DNA from: Alkalihalobacillus sp. LMS39
GTDB taxonomy: Bacteria > Bacillota > Bacilli > Bacillales > Bacillaceae_F
Reading direction: 5' to 3'
DNA length: 64,000 bases
NCBI RefSeq assembly: GCF_022812285.1
Contig: NZ_CP093300.1
Location: 1,922,001 to 1,986,000 of the forward strand
A program made the translations under genes and the position numbers. The notes below the pieces were generated by a model. The model worked only from the letters and a program-made list of their open reading frames with translations. It ran no database searches and was not told where the DNA came from. This document shows, piece by piece, positions 17,400 through 26,374 of the stretch (its first letter is position 1; each line of letters begins with the position of its first letter).

Positions 17400-18332
17400 A
17401 TGGAATATATTGTGAAGACAAAACGGTTGTCAAAAACATTTGGGAAAGAAAAAGCAGTGAATGAAGTGAGCATGAACATTAAAAAAGGTGAAATTTACGG
17501 ATTTTTAGGCCCAAATGGAGCAGGGAAAACAACGACGATTCGAATGTTACTAGGTTTAATGAAACCAACTGCAGGAGAAGTTGAACTTTTTAACCAAAAT
17601 TTAAAAAGAGACAAAATCGAAATTCTCCGTAAAATTGGTTCACTTGTAGAAAACCCATCGTATTATCCCCATCTAACCGCTTATGAAAACTTAGAGGCAA
17701 TTCGAAAAATCGTTAATGTTCCAAAAACAAGAATTATGAAAGTATTAGACATTGTTAGGTTAACAGATGTCGCGACAAAAAAAGTAAAAGGTTTTTCATT
17801 AGGAATGAAACAAAGATTAGGAATTGCGGCCGCCTTATTACATGAACCAGAGCTGTTAATTTTAGATGAACCAACAAATGGATTAGATCCATCAGGAATC
17901 ATTGAAATGAGAAATTTAATTAAAAGACTTCCGGAAGACTATGGCATGACGGTTTTAATTTCCAGTCATTTATTAACTGAAATCGACCAAATGGCTACAA
18001 CCGTTGGGATTTTATCAAAAGGACATTTAATTTTTGAAGATTCAATTGATAAATTACGGAGTCGTTCCCAGAAAAAACTAGTGTTCACAACGAGTGAAAG
18101 CCGAAAAGGATGGCGCTTTTTAAAGACGAAAGGAATTGAAGCTGAATGTCGTGGAAATCAAATTTATATTGAAGATGTATCTAATGATGACATTGCCCAA
18201 ATCGTGAAGTGGTTTGTAGCGGATAATATTTCGATTTACAGAATAGAAGAAGAAAAACGGTCGCTTGAAGACATTTTCCTTGAGATAACAAAGGAGGGAA
18301 TGTTAGATGCTCATAAGATTGATGTCGGGTGA
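17400..18332 (+). CDS. ABC transporter ATP-binding protein, lantibiotic-immunity type
   Basis: The 310-residue ATPase has Walker A GPNGAGKTTT (37-46), the signature FSLGMKQRLGIA, and Walker B ELLILDEPTNGLD. A C-terminal extension of about 90 residues is typical of the BcrA/LanF group. It would energise the two permeases encoded immediately downstream. AGGTGAAGAGAG precedes the ATG. Its stop overlaps the first permease start region by 26 bp, showing tight coupling. Such systems often expel peptide antibiotics such as bacitracin or lantibiotics; no biosynthetic genes are nearby, so an immunity or resistance role is inferred only from the family. Confidence 0.88.
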   Translation: MEYIVKTKRLSKTFGKEKAVNEVSMNIKKGEIYGFLGPNGAGKTTTIRMLLGLMKPTAGEVELFNQNLKRDKIEILRKIGSLVENPSYYPHLTAYENLEAIRKIVNVPKTRIMKVLDIVRLTDVATKKVKGFSLGMKQRLGIAAALLHEPELLILDEPTNGLDPSGIIEMRNLIKRLPEDYGMTVLISSHLLTEIDQMATTVGILSKGHLIFEDSIDKLRSRSQKKLVFTTSESRKGWRFLKTKGIEAECRGNQIYIEDVSNDDIAQIVKWFVADNISIYRIEEEKRSLEDIFLEITKEGMLDAHKIDVG

Positions 18333-19017
18333 ATTTATGAAAATAAAACGAAAAGGGTTTTGGGCTTTTGTTTTTTTAGGACCAATCGGTGTTGTTGCAT
18401 TGCAAATGGTCAATTATGGAGTTCGCAAAGATTATTTGCTTCAACAAAGTGATGATAACTGGATGTATTATATTGTAAACGTGAACGCATTTACACCGCT
18501 CGCTCTTGTGTTAGGGATTGTTATTTTAACGTCACTTATGGCGAGTGTGGAAGATGAGACGAAGGTATGGAAACAACTGTTAGCCCTCCCTGTTACAAAG
18601 AAAAGTGTTTATATATCGAAGTTTTCTGTGTTGGCAATATTATTAGTTGTTTCTTCCACACTGTTGTTCGTTTTTACATTTGCGTACGGGTCAGTGCTAG
18701 AGCTTGGAACAGATATTCCTGTTCGAGCCTTACTTGAATATAGTTATTTCCCCTTACTTGCTGCTCTACCAGTATTGGCGCTTCATTTATGGATTACAAC
18801 AGTGAGTAAAAAACAAGGTGTTGCCGTTTCATTAGGGATCATCGGGACGCTATTAACGTATATGGCTTATATCTTACCAGACTGGATGATTTGGAAATGG
18901 CCGAGCTTAATGAATGAAGCGAATGACCCATTGATGAATGTCTATTTAGGATTAGGAGTCGGTATCGTAATTTATCTCGTCGGTATGCTCGACTTTATGA
19001 GAAGGGACGTGAAATGA
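18307..19017 (+). CDS. ABC transporter permease (LanE/LanG type)
   Basis: The 236-residue permease has six predicted membrane helices, beginning with GFWAFVFLGPIGVVALQMV, and a charged N-terminus (MSGEFMKIKRK) typical of ABC-2 permeases. The VEDETKVWKQLLALPVTKKSVYISK loop is characteristic of the lantibiotic-immunity EG subfamily. AAAGGAGGG precedes the ATG, inside the ATPase gene. It overlaps the next permease by 4 bp. It is paralogous to that second permease, as expected for a heterodimeric exporter. Confidence 0.85.
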   Translation: MLIRLMSGEFMKIKRKGFWAFVFLGPIGVVALQMVNYGVRKDYLLQQSDDNWMYYIVNVNAFTPLALVLGIVILTSLMASVEDETKVWKQLLALPVTKKSVYISKFSVLAILLVVSSTLLFVFTFAYGSVLELGTDIPVRALLEYSYFPLLAALPVLALHLWITTVSKKQGVAVSLGIIGTLLTYMAYILPDWMIWKWPSLMNEANDPLMNVYLGLGVGIVIYLVGMLDFMRRDVK

Positions 19018-19754
19018 TGTTTCCATCTTTATTTTTAGCGGAGTGGTATAAATTACGAAAAACAAATATCGTTCCTTTTCTTCTCATCGGTCCTGCCGTT
19101 GGTTTGTTTATGGGGTTGACAGTTAGCTTTCCAGCTGTAATGGACGTAGATATTAACCAGTGGTATATTTCCTTGTTCGCCATGAATTTAACTTATGCGT
19201 TATTGTTTTTACCGTTACTCACAGGGGTGCTCGCAAGTATGATTTGCCGCTATGAACATCTAGCAGGAGGATGGAAACAGCTGTTAAGCTTACCTGTGAC
19301 AAGAGGGCGAGTGTTTATGGCAAAGTATAGTTTGTTGATGAGTATTGTTTTTGTCATACAGATATTATATCTTGCTGCGATTTATACGGTGGGGTTAATC
19401 AAAGGCTTTTCTGACCCGTTTCCAATTGAAATTGTATGGAAAAGCGTTGTTGGTGGCTGGGTGGCAACCTTTCCGCTAGTCGCATTACAATTATGGGTAG
19501 CAATGGTATGGAAAAATATGGCCATCCCATTAGCGATTAATGTTATATTTACATTGCCAACGATTCTTGTCGCAAATTCACCGCGTATCGGTCCTTTTTA
19601 TCCATGGGCCCAACCATTTTTTATGATGTATGTTGATGGAGAAGCACAAGGTGTATTCTTCGTACCTTGGGACCAAGTGTTGACGGTTGTCGGAGGAAGT
19701 TTTGTTCTATTTTACGGGGCAGGACTGATGTATTTTATGCGAAAAGCGGTGTGA
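19014..19754 (+). CDS. ABC transporter permease, second subunit
   Basis: The 246-residue product is the partner permease, with six predicted helices and the same loop motif (YEHLAGGWKQLLSLPVTRGRVFMAK). The start ATG overlaps the previous stop (ATGA); a second ATG follows directly. A terminator follows the stop. With the previous two genes this makes a complete three-gene exporter. Regulators are not adjacent; the OmpR/kinase pair 5 kb upstream is a conceivable but unproven controller. Confidence 0.85.
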   Translation: MMFPSLFLAEWYKLRKTNIVPFLLIGPAVGLFMGLTVSFPAVMDVDINQWYISLFAMNLTYALLFLPLLTGVLASMICRYEHLAGGWKQLLSLPVTRGRVFMAKYSLLMSIVFVIQILYLAAIYTVGLIKGFSDPFPIEIVWKSVVGGWVATFPLVALQLWVAMVWKNMAIPLAINVIFTLPTILVANSPRIGPFYPWAQPFFMMYVDGEAQGVFFVPWDQVLTVVGGSFVLFYGAGLMYFMRKAV

Positions 19755-19767
19755 TTAAAACTGAGGA

Positions 19768-19798
19768 AGAGTTGCCTAGTTGATGGGCAACTCTTTTT
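19768..19798 (+). terminator. Terminator of the ABC operon
   Basis: AGAGTTGCC pairs with GGCAACTCT over an eight-base loop, followed by five T residues. Confidence 0.85.
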
Positions 19799-19828
19799 AA
19801 TGGTTGTTGCTTTGTATGGAGCGAAACT

Positions 19829-20509
19829 TTAATAATCCCACATGAATGAGTCGAACGATTCTTCAAATAACATTTCATCATTTCTGTCTAATGCTTTGAT
19901 ATTGATTTTCACAAGGTCACCCTCTTGGACGTTTTGGCTAGGTTCGTACGATACATACCAAATTTGTGTTCCATCTGGTAGTTGGATGATTTCAGCCGTA
20001 TGAATGGATTCATCTTCCACAAGTATCGTGGTGACTCGGTCATCCCAAATATAACCAGCAAAAATGCCAACGGACCCGCTCCAGTTAACAAATTCATTAT
20101 CTTTCGTATCGTAAAGTTCTGAACCATGAGCTTTGTCTCGAGTGACAACAGATATAAAGGTGTTAAATTCATCATTAGCGATGACAACATATTGGGAATC
20201 GGTAATCTCTTTATAAAGGATTTCACTTCCAAAAACTACTTCATGTGCCTTATCCGAATCTAGGATGATGGAGCTTAATTTGAACATATTTGAAGATAAT
20301 GCGCTAATTTCTGCTTTTAATTCTTCAGTAACATTAATGTGCTCAAGTTTTACATCTCTCAGTTCTTTTTCTAACTCTTTTATTTTCGCAAGGTGTTCTT
20401 CATTTGTCTTATCATAATCGCGGTTGTCGACTTTTTCAATGTCCATGAAATTGATGACAACAACACCGATTCCAAGCAATATAAATAAAAGAATATATTT
20501 CTTTTTCAT
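19829..20509 (-). CDS. Hypothetical membrane-anchored coiled-coil protein
   Basis: The 226-residue product has one N-terminal membrane helix (about 5-22), then a coiled coil (about 35-75, with KIKELEKELRDVKLEHINV) and a roughly 140-residue extracytoplasmic domain of predicted strands. No family is recognised; the domain contains no obvious catalytic motif. GAGGAATTAC precedes the ATG. It is convergent with the ABC operon and stands alone. The architecture suggests a surface or wall-proximal protein. Confidence 0.72.
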   Translation of the reverse strand: MKKKYILLFILLGIGVVVINFMDIEKVDNRDYDKTNEEHLAKIKELEKELRDVKLEHINVTEELKAEISALSSNMFKLSSIILDSDKAHEVVFGSEILYKEITDSQYVVIANDEFNTFISVVTRDKAHGSELYDTKDNEFVNWSGSVGIFAGYIWDDRVTTILVEDESIHTAEIIQLPDGTQIWYVSYEPSQNVQEGDLVKINIKALDRNDEMLFEESFDSFMWDY

Positions 20510-20637
20510 TTTTAGTAATTCCTCTCGTTCTCAAGTAGGTTTGTCAGAAACTATTATACAAAGGAACGAATCTATATACTAGACTTTTATAAGGAAAATT
20601 GGGATGATGTGGTAAAATAGAAAAGGAAAAGAGGATA

Positions 20638-21642
20638 ATGATGGAGCTAAATTCTCAATTTACTAGCGTAATTAATCATATTAAACAAACTTCGCAGAGC
20701 GTGGATTGCTCAGGTGCCGCTGCATTTGTTATCCACAACGATAACATTGTCGTCGAGGAATACTGGGGAACGCAATCGAAAGAAGCTAATGCAAGAATAG
20801 TTCAAGCTAATACACAATTTCATGTCGCTTCAGTCCGAAAAAGTTATATCGGTTTTGCAGTTGCTTATGCCATTTATTATGGTTACATCGGTTCTATCGA
20901 TGAGAAAATAAGTTTGTATTTTCCAGAAATTAAGGAAGAATTACTTTCAGATACAACAATTAGGCATCTGTTAACACATACACACGGATTGGTTGAGAAA
21001 AATGGTTGTATTATGCGGGAATTCGCAGCCGGGACGAGTTGGGCTTATCGTAGTGTAGGAGTGGATTTATTAACAAAACTAGTGAAAGAGACAACGGGGA
21101 AAACAATAGCTGCGATATTGCAAGACACTGTTTTTACCCCGCTTGGCTTGCAGGAAACAGGCTGGTATGCAGATGAAAAAGAGAACTTTGTAGATGTAAT
21201 AAGAGCCCAAAATGATAGCTTATGGAAAACAAGTCAAAGTGTGAATGGCGATAAAATGAATATGTATGTGTCTGCACGAGATTTGGCAAAATGGGGCTAT
21301 TTTCATTTGAAACAAGGCAATATCGGTGGGACTCAAATCGTGCCAAAAGAGCTCATTCAACTCGCAACATCTGTTCAAAGCCCAGATGGGATTCATCGTG
21401 ATTTGCCACAAAACGGGTGTTTGTGGTTCGTCAAAGACAAACAAGCTAAAAAAACAGAAATCGGTGCCACCGTCCCGAAAGGCTCATTTCAAATATTAGG
21501 CTACACTACAGTAACGTTATTAGTAATACCAGAAAAAAATCTAGTAGCGGTCCGAGCATTTAATAGCTTCGGCTCACCAGAAGGCTACAACTATTTAGAA
21601 GATGTTCGCTCATTTGGAGATACGGTGATGGAGTGTTGTTAG
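20638..21642 (+). CDS. Serine hydrolase, beta-lactamase/class C PBP fold
   Basis: The 334-residue protein has the SxxK motif SVRK (65-68) and AYRSVG at the expected position of the class C Tyr-x-Asn/Ser motif. No signal peptide is evident, so it is probably cytosolic. Relatives include esterases, D-amino-acid peptidases and resistance enzymes; the substrate cannot be predicted. AAAAGAGGATA precedes the ATG. It is unrelated in detail to the second serine hydrolase at 50974. A tandem repeat array begins 28 bp after the stop. Confidence 0.85.
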   Translation: MMELNSQFTSVINHIKQTSQSVDCSGAAAFVIHNDNIVVEEYWGTQSKEANARIVQANTQFHVASVRKSYIGFAVAYAIYYGYIGSIDEKISLYFPEIKEELLSDTTIRHLLTHTHGLVEKNGCIMREFAAGTSWAYRSVGVDLLTKLVKETTGKTIAAILQDTVFTPLGLQETGWYADEKENFVDVIRAQNDSLWKTSQSVNGDKMNMYVSARDLAKWGYFHLKQGNIGGTQIVPKELIQLATSVQSPDGIHRDLPQNGCLWFVKDKQAKKTEIGATVPKGSFQILGYTTVTLLVIPEKNLVAVRAFNSFGSPEGYNYLEDVRSFGDTVMECC

Positions 21643-21670
21643 GTTGGGTTTGTTGAAGAGGAGAAGATTT

Positions 21671-21949
21671 GTCCTTCATAAGTCGATGAAGGACAAAACT
21701 GAGTGAAAAAGCGAAAGAAGTGTCCTTCATAAGGGTGATGAAGGACAAAACTAGGTGAAAAAGGGAGAGAAGTGTCCTTCATAAGGGTGATGAAGGACAA
21801 AACTAGGTGAAAAAGCGAGAGAAGTGTCCTTCATAAGGGTGATGAAGGACAAAACTAAGTGAAAAAGCGAGAGAAGTGTCCTTCATAAGGGTGATGAAGG
21901 ACAAAACTCAGTAAAAAGGAGAGAGAAGTGTCCTTCATAAGAGTGAGAT
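21671..21949. repeat. 52-bp tandem repeat array A
   Basis: Five full units and a sixth partial one start at 21671, 21722, 21774, 21826, 21878 and 21930, a period of 51-52 bp. Each unit is a hairpin, GTCCTTCAT then about seven bases then ATGAAGGAC, followed by a linker AAAAC...GTGAAAAA.CG.GAGAAGT. Hairpin arms are invariant while linkers vary slightly. The linker is shared, on the opposite strand, with array B at 61014-61186, whose hairpin stems differ. There are no spacers of CRISPR type and no cas genes. Confidence 0.9.
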
Positions 21950-22854
21950 TACTCATAATAAGCCCATTGATGAGTTCCCACTTTTTTCATATTCTTTTCT
22001 AATATTCTATTAATCCTTTTTTTAGAATTCACCAAATCACACCAATCATGAATGGTATTCGTTGTGATTTTTTCAGTTGGAAATAGAAGCTTAAATTCAT
22101 TGACGTTTCGTATGACGGCCACTTCAAACGTTTCTTCAAATCCGCATGCACTACATACAGATAGTCTACCTACAGAAGTAGTGGCAAAGGATTTGCATTT
22201 AGGACAAGGAATTCCTTTTCGCAGTTGGTCATAGTGATAGGAAGGCAATGAGGAAAATGAAGAGTTGTTAATATGCAAGGAAACGAATTGGTCGGCTAGT
22301 ATTTTATGCTTTTTGTTTAATTTTGAAGGCATCATACTTAATTTTTTATAAAACGATTGAGTTGTGTTGGGAAAATAAATGGTTTATTAAGTGGAGCTTG
22401 ATATAACGTGAATTCGGGGTTAATGAAAACGACATATGCATGAAGTAGAATAGTAACTTGCAGACTTTGGAGCTGCTGTCGGAACAGTGATTCGCTTCTC
22501 ATTAATTGATTTAGCGGGTTGTTCATTTCGGAATTCGGGGTTTTGTAAAATCTTTCTGATTCGTAATAAAAGTCACCTTCAAAATTTTTCACTTCAAACA
22601 TGTAAATGCAGTCTTGAAAAATGATAAGGGAGTCAATTTGAAAGGTAGTGTTATTATACTTGAGAAGCAAGTCATTTAATATCAAGCAGTCACACATAAT
22701 CGTTTCAGTCATGGAATCAAATAATTTTTCCCCAGCTAATCCCTTATCAAGATTGTAAAAGTATTGCTGAACTTTTTCTGACAATTGCATTCGAGTGCTT
22801 AGTAATCGTAGAATTTGTAATTCGGTAGGGTCAATTCGAGATTTATATGGGCAT
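21949..22854 (-). pseudogene. NERD-domain protein, frame-disrupted
   Basis: Two adjacent frames together make one NERD (nuclease-related domain) protein. The upstream part has the GEKLFDSM and YMFEVKNFEGDFYY core. The downstream part (from 22335) carries the C-terminal segment with a CPKCKSF...CSACGF zinc-ribbon-like motif. Adding one base in the T run at 22342-22347 joins them (FIKK then LSMMPSKLNKKH). A second break lies near the 5' end: in-frame sequence (TELQILRLL) precedes the first usable ATG, and the ATG with a ribosome site at 22854 is off frame by one. Either the gene is decayed or the sequence has two indel errors. The 3' end abuts array A. Confidence 0.75.
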
Positions 22855-22923
22855 TACGTTCCACATCCTTTTTATTTATTTTAAACTTCAAGTCTATTAT
22901 ATAAGAAAACATGGGGTGGTCCA

Positions 22924-23421
22924 ATGAACAATGTTAATCTTGTAAAAGTGGAATACGAGGAAAAAAGTATTCTTCGAAATTTACTTAATTTATATGAGTA
23001 TGATGTGAGCGAGTTTAATGGAAGTGAGCCAAATCGCTTTGGTTTTTTTGAATATTTATACCTTGACCATTATTGGACTCCACATGGGGTGGAAGAAGAA
23101 GGGAGAGTTCCATACTTCATTAAAGTGGAGGATAATTTAGTAGGTTTTACATTACTTAACAATGTTTCTTGTTTGAATCGAAAAGACATCACTTCTACAA
23201 TAGCCGAATTTTTTCTTTTGAAAAATTGGCGACGGAAAGGAATTGGAAAGTCAGTCGCCTTGCAATTGTTCCGTAGCCATCCTGGAAAGTGGGAAGTAGC
23301 CCAAGAGAGGGAGAATAAAAGGGCACAACAGTTTTGGAGAACCATCATAAGTGAATATACAAATGGAAATTTTGAAGAAGTTATGACAGAAGAGAAAGTT
23401 GTACTAGTGTTTGATTCTTAA
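22924..23421 (+). CDS. GNAT-family N-acetyltransferase
   Basis: The 165-residue product has the acetyl-CoA loop WRRKGIGKSVA (about 100-110) after the AEFFLLKNW strand, and QFWRTI near the last helix. It is paralogous to the protein at 12028. Both contain an N-terminal LLNLYEYDVSEF-like motif and an FEYLYLDHYWT block, which may contact the acceptor substrate. GGGGTGGTCC precedes the ATG. Two VOC genes follow within 55 bp, suggesting an operon of small-molecule-modifying enzymes. Confidence 0.82.
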   Translation: MNNVNLVKVEYEEKSILRNLLNLYEYDVSEFNGSEPNRFGFFEYLYLDHYWTPHGVEEEGRVPYFIKVEDNLVGFTLLNNVSCLNRKDITSTIAEFFLLKNWRRKGIGKSVALQLFRSHPGKWEVAQERENKRAQQFWRTIISEYTNGNFEEVMTEEKVVLVFDS

Positions 23422-23459
23422 CTGAGTAACCAAACACATAAATTCAAGGAGGGAAAAAA

Positions 23460-23807
23460 ATGAAGTTAGTCTTTTTATACCATCCAGTTCAAAATATAAA
23501 GGAATCTCTCACTTTTTATCGAGAGCATCTTGGATTAGTGGAAGCTTGGCGTGAAGGGGACCATACTGTTGCATTGAAATTACCTCATTCAGACGTACAA
23601 CTATTAATTGAAGATGATGAACAAGACTTGCGACCAGGCGGAGTTTTTCAAGTTGATAGTGTAGATGAGTTTTATCAGACAAATAAAGAAAGTCTTACAT
23701 TTAGTAAAGAACCTGTTGATATTCCACCAGGACGTTATGCAATATATGAAGATAATTCTGGAAACCTTATTAGAATTATAGATTTTTCAAAAGAAAAACA
23801 AGGATAA
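23460..23807 (+). CDS. VOC (glyoxalase-like) family protein
   Basis: The 115-residue product is a single VOC module pair: IKESLTFYREHLGLVEAW at the start and YAIYEDNSGNLIRIIDF at the end. His3-type metal ligation is not certain, since the first strand reads LVFLYHPVQ. AAGGAGGG lies just before the ATG. It is 38 bp after the GNAT gene and 14 bp before another VOC gene, so the three are probably co-transcribed. The substrate is unknown. Confidence 0.82.
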   Translation: MKLVFLYHPVQNIKESLTFYREHLGLVEAWREGDHTVALKLPHSDVQLLIEDDEQDLRPGGVFQVDSVDEFYQTNKESLTFSKEPVDIPPGRYAIYEDNSGNLIRIIDFSKEKQG

Positions 23808-23821
23808 AGGAAAGGGAATTT

Positions 23822-24211
23822 ATGATTTTCGAACTAACCATTCAAATACGTGTAAGTGATTTTACAAAAGGACAATTATGGTATGAGACACTGCTAAATC
23901 GTAAACCAGATTTTATTCCTCATGACGGATTTGCGGAGTGGGAGGTAATACCTGGTTGTTGGCTCCAGCTAGCAGAGGGTAAGCCCTCTATTCAAAGTGG
24001 CCCACTTCGTTTTGGTGTTCCTAATTTGGAATTAGAAAAACAGCGGTTAATAGAAAAGCTAGCAGTCAATGATTTTGAAGTTTTTTCAAGAGAGGAAGTT
24101 CCAGTGAAATGGGCTACTTTTTCTGACCCGTGGGGAAACCAAATTGGTTTGTTTGAATATTTTGATAAAAATGAAGAGCAAGAGCGGATGAAGACGATAA
24201 TCGGTGGATAA
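23822..24211 (+). CDS. VOC-family protein
   Basis: The 129-residue product again shows VOC features: IQIRVSDFTKGQLWYETLL near the start and WATFSDPWGNQIGLFEYF near the end. It is distantly related to the preceding gene and probably arose by duplication of this fold rather than a recent tandem copy. GGAAAGGGAA precedes the ATG. It ends 35 bp before the HAD phosphatase gene. Confidence 0.8.
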   Translation: MIFELTIQIRVSDFTKGQLWYETLLNRKPDFIPHDGFAEWEVIPGCWLQLAEGKPSIQSGPLRFGVPNLELEKQRLIEKLAVNDFEVFSREEVPVKWATFSDPWGNQIGLFEYFDKNEEQERMKTIIGG

Positions 24212-24246
24212 ACCTGACTACAGTAGCACGGTTAGAAAGGGGAACA

Positions 24247-25023
24247 ATGAAATATAAAATCATATTTTTTGATGTAGACGGTACGATAACAAACGAGAAA
24301 GACGGTAGTATTTCCTCAACAATGAAACAAACGATAACTCGATTAAAAAACAAAGGAATAAAAGTCGTTGCGGCAACGGGAAGACCGTTATCAATGTGTG
24401 ATGAAATAAAGGATTTAGGATTTGATGTGTTTATAACTGCAAATGGAGCTTATGCGAAACATCAAAATGACATCATTCACAAAGTGCCCATACATAAAAC
24501 AATTGTTCATGATGTGTATCATTTTGCGAAGAAAGAAAATGACGGACTATCCTTATTTACAGAACAATTTACAATGAACGGTATCGAAAGCGAAAAAATA
24601 GCAAAAACCTTAAAAGAAACGCTAGGGATGGTTTCTTATCCGCCGGAAAATCTCAAAATTTATGACGAAGAAATTTATCTTATGTGTTTGTATGCCGATG
24701 CGGAGAAAGTAAAGAAGTATATCCACGAATTTCCAAATCTAATTTTTCAAAGGTGGCATCCATTCGTTTGTAATGTGTTACAGGATGAGGTGTCAAAATC
24801 ATTAGCAGTTAGAAAAGTATTGAACTATTTTAACTTGACTTCAGATGCGGCTATTGGCATTGGTGACGGTGAGAATGATATCGACATGCTAGAACTTACA
24901 GGTCTAAGTATTGCGATGGAAAACGGCAATGATAATGTAAAAAGAGTAGCTGATTTTATTACAAAAAAAGCTAGTGAAGAAGGAGTCACACATGCCCTTC
25001 AACAATTCAGTGTTCTACACTAA
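24247..25023 (+). CDS. Cof-type HAD-IIB phosphatase
   Basis: The 258-residue protein has HAD motif I FFDVDGTIT (Asp9 and Asp11), motif II AATGRP, and motif III/IV GIGDGENDIDMLELTG, with a Cof-type C2B cap between. These cytosolic enzymes dephosphorylate sugar phosphates, flavin precursors or pyridoxal phosphate; the exact substrate is unknown. GAAAGGGG precedes the ATG. The next gene starts 12 bp downstream on the same strand. Confidence 0.88.
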   Translation: MKYKIIFFDVDGTITNEKDGSISSTMKQTITRLKNKGIKVVAATGRPLSMCDEIKDLGFDVFITANGAYAKHQNDIIHKVPIHKTIVHDVYHFAKKENDGLSLFTEQFTMNGIESEKIAKTLKETLGMVSYPPENLKIYDEEIYLMCLYADAEKVKKYIHEFPNLIFQRWHPFVCNVLQDEVSKSLAVRKVLNYFNLTSDAAIGIGDGENDIDMLELTGLSIAMENGNDNVKRVADFITKKASEEGVTHALQQFSVLH

Positions 25024-25035
25024 GGAGGGAAAGAA

Positions 25036-26091
25036 GTGCTAAAACCAAAAAAACTAGAAAAAGGGTCCAAAGTGGCGATTATTTCTCCTTCAAGTGGATT
25101 GCCATATCTGTATCCAGAAATATATGAGCTTGGCCTAGAAAAAATAAGAGAAGTGCTACAGGTAGAGGTAATCGAAATGCCGACAGCGAGAATGTCGCCA
25201 GCACAGTTATATGATAATCCGGCGCTCAGGGCAGAAGATATCAACGAATGTTTTCGCGACCATAGTATTAATGCTATTTTCACTTCGATTGGGGGATATG
25301 AGTCAATAAGAATTTTACCATATTTAAATACGGAGCTTATTATGGAAAATCCCAAACTGATTATGGGATTTTCAGACGCGACAACGTTTTTGGCTTATTT
25401 AAATTCATTAGGAATGGTCACGTTTTATGGGCCTTCCGTTATGGCTGGGATGGCTCAAATTGGAAATCTACCCCAATCATATACAGAACACCTCCAACAG
25501 TTTCTTTTCTCTGAACCCCCTATATATCAATATAAACCATACGCGAAATGGACGAATGGATATAAAGACTGGAGTCACTTAGAAACACTTGGGCAATGTC
25601 AGCCGTTTATTGAAAATAGTGAAGGCTGGACATTTATTCAAGGAAATACACTAGTTGAAGGTAAGCTATGGGGTGGCTGTATTGAAGTGTTAGAATTTAT
25701 GAAGGCCACGCCATATTGGATTCAAGAGGATTTTTGGCAAGGGAAAATCTTATTTTTTGAGACATCAGAAGAAAAGCCGACTCCGATGCAAGTTGGTTAT
25801 ATGCTTCGAAACTATGGAATGCAAGGTGTGTTCTCAAAAGTAAAAGGTATTATTTTTGGTAGACCAAAAGACTATACGGCAAAGGAAAAACAAGAGCTTG
25901 ATGACATCCTTGTTTCAATCATTGCAAAAGAATTTGGTGCGAGTGACCTGACGATTGTTTCGAGTTTTGATTTTGGTCACACGGATCCAAAGCTTATTTT
26001 ACCGCTTGGTTGCAAGGTATCATTGGATCCGATTTGTCAGGAAGTCATATTAAAAGAAAGTCCATTTAAAGCGGATGTGGATAGCTTTTAA
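25036..26091 (+). CDS. S66-family peptidase (LD-carboxypeptidase/MccF-like)
   Basis: The 351-residue product has the S66 Ser-Glu-His triad: Ser113 in MGFSDAT, Glu217 in WGGCIEVLEF and His315 in FDFGHTDPK. S66 enzymes cleave LD-peptide bonds of peptidoglycan or inactivate microcin C-type compounds (MccF). The overall length and the TPMQVGYMLRNYG segment fit the MccF-like branch, but the two groups cannot be separated with certainty here. The start is GTG at 25036 behind AAGGAGGGAAAG. It closes the operon that begins near 22924, before a four-arm repeat. Confidence 0.85.
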   Translation: MLKPKKLEKGSKVAIISPSSGLPYLYPEIYELGLEKIREVLQVEVIEMPTARMSPAQLYDNPALRAEDINECFRDHSINAIFTSIGGYESIRILPYLNTELIMENPKLIMGFSDATTFLAYLNSLGMVTFYGPSVMAGMAQIGNLPQSYTEHLQQFLFSEPPIYQYKPYAKWTNGYKDWSHLETLGQCQPFIENSEGWTFIQGNTLVEGKLWGGCIEVLEFMKATPYWIQEDFWQGKILFFETSEEKPTPMQVGYMLRNYGMQGVFSKVKGIIFGRPKDYTAKEKQELDDILVSIIAKEFGASDLTIVSSFDFGHTDPKLILPLGCKVSLDPICQEVILKESPFKADVDSF

Positions 26092-26099
26092 ACTTACGA

Positions 26100-26278
26100 A
26101 AGGACATATAATCCGTTATTTTCATAGTTTTTCCCTTTTTGAATTCGTAACGGACATTTGTTCCGTTAAGGACATGATTTTTGAGAGATTTATTAAAATA
26201 GATGCCGATTAGCGGAACAGAAGTCCGATAGATCTTTCAATCCTGCAATTTTTGGTCAAATAACGGAACAAATGTCCG
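26100..26278. repeat. Four-arm intergenic repeat, copy 4
   Basis: Forward arms start at 26100 (degenerate, AGGACATATAATCCG) and 26151, reverse arms at 26213 and 26264. Spacing is 51-62-51. It begins 9 bp after the S66 peptidase stop codon. Confidence 0.9.
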
Positions 26279-26374
26279 AAACATTTTTTATAAGTCATCG
26301 TCTAATCTATAAAAAAGGTGACGATTTGAAAAATAGCGTGTTGTAATTAGGTTAGGAAAGGAAGAGAAGATATC

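Noticed and set aside
19909-20232. Minus-strand frame of 107 codons inside the coiled-coil protein gene
   Set aside because: It is fully nested in another frame of a larger, better supported gene on the same strand.
21671-21949. Possible CRISPR array
   Set aside because: The near-constant part includes both the palindrome and the linker; there are no unique spacers and no cas genes nearby.
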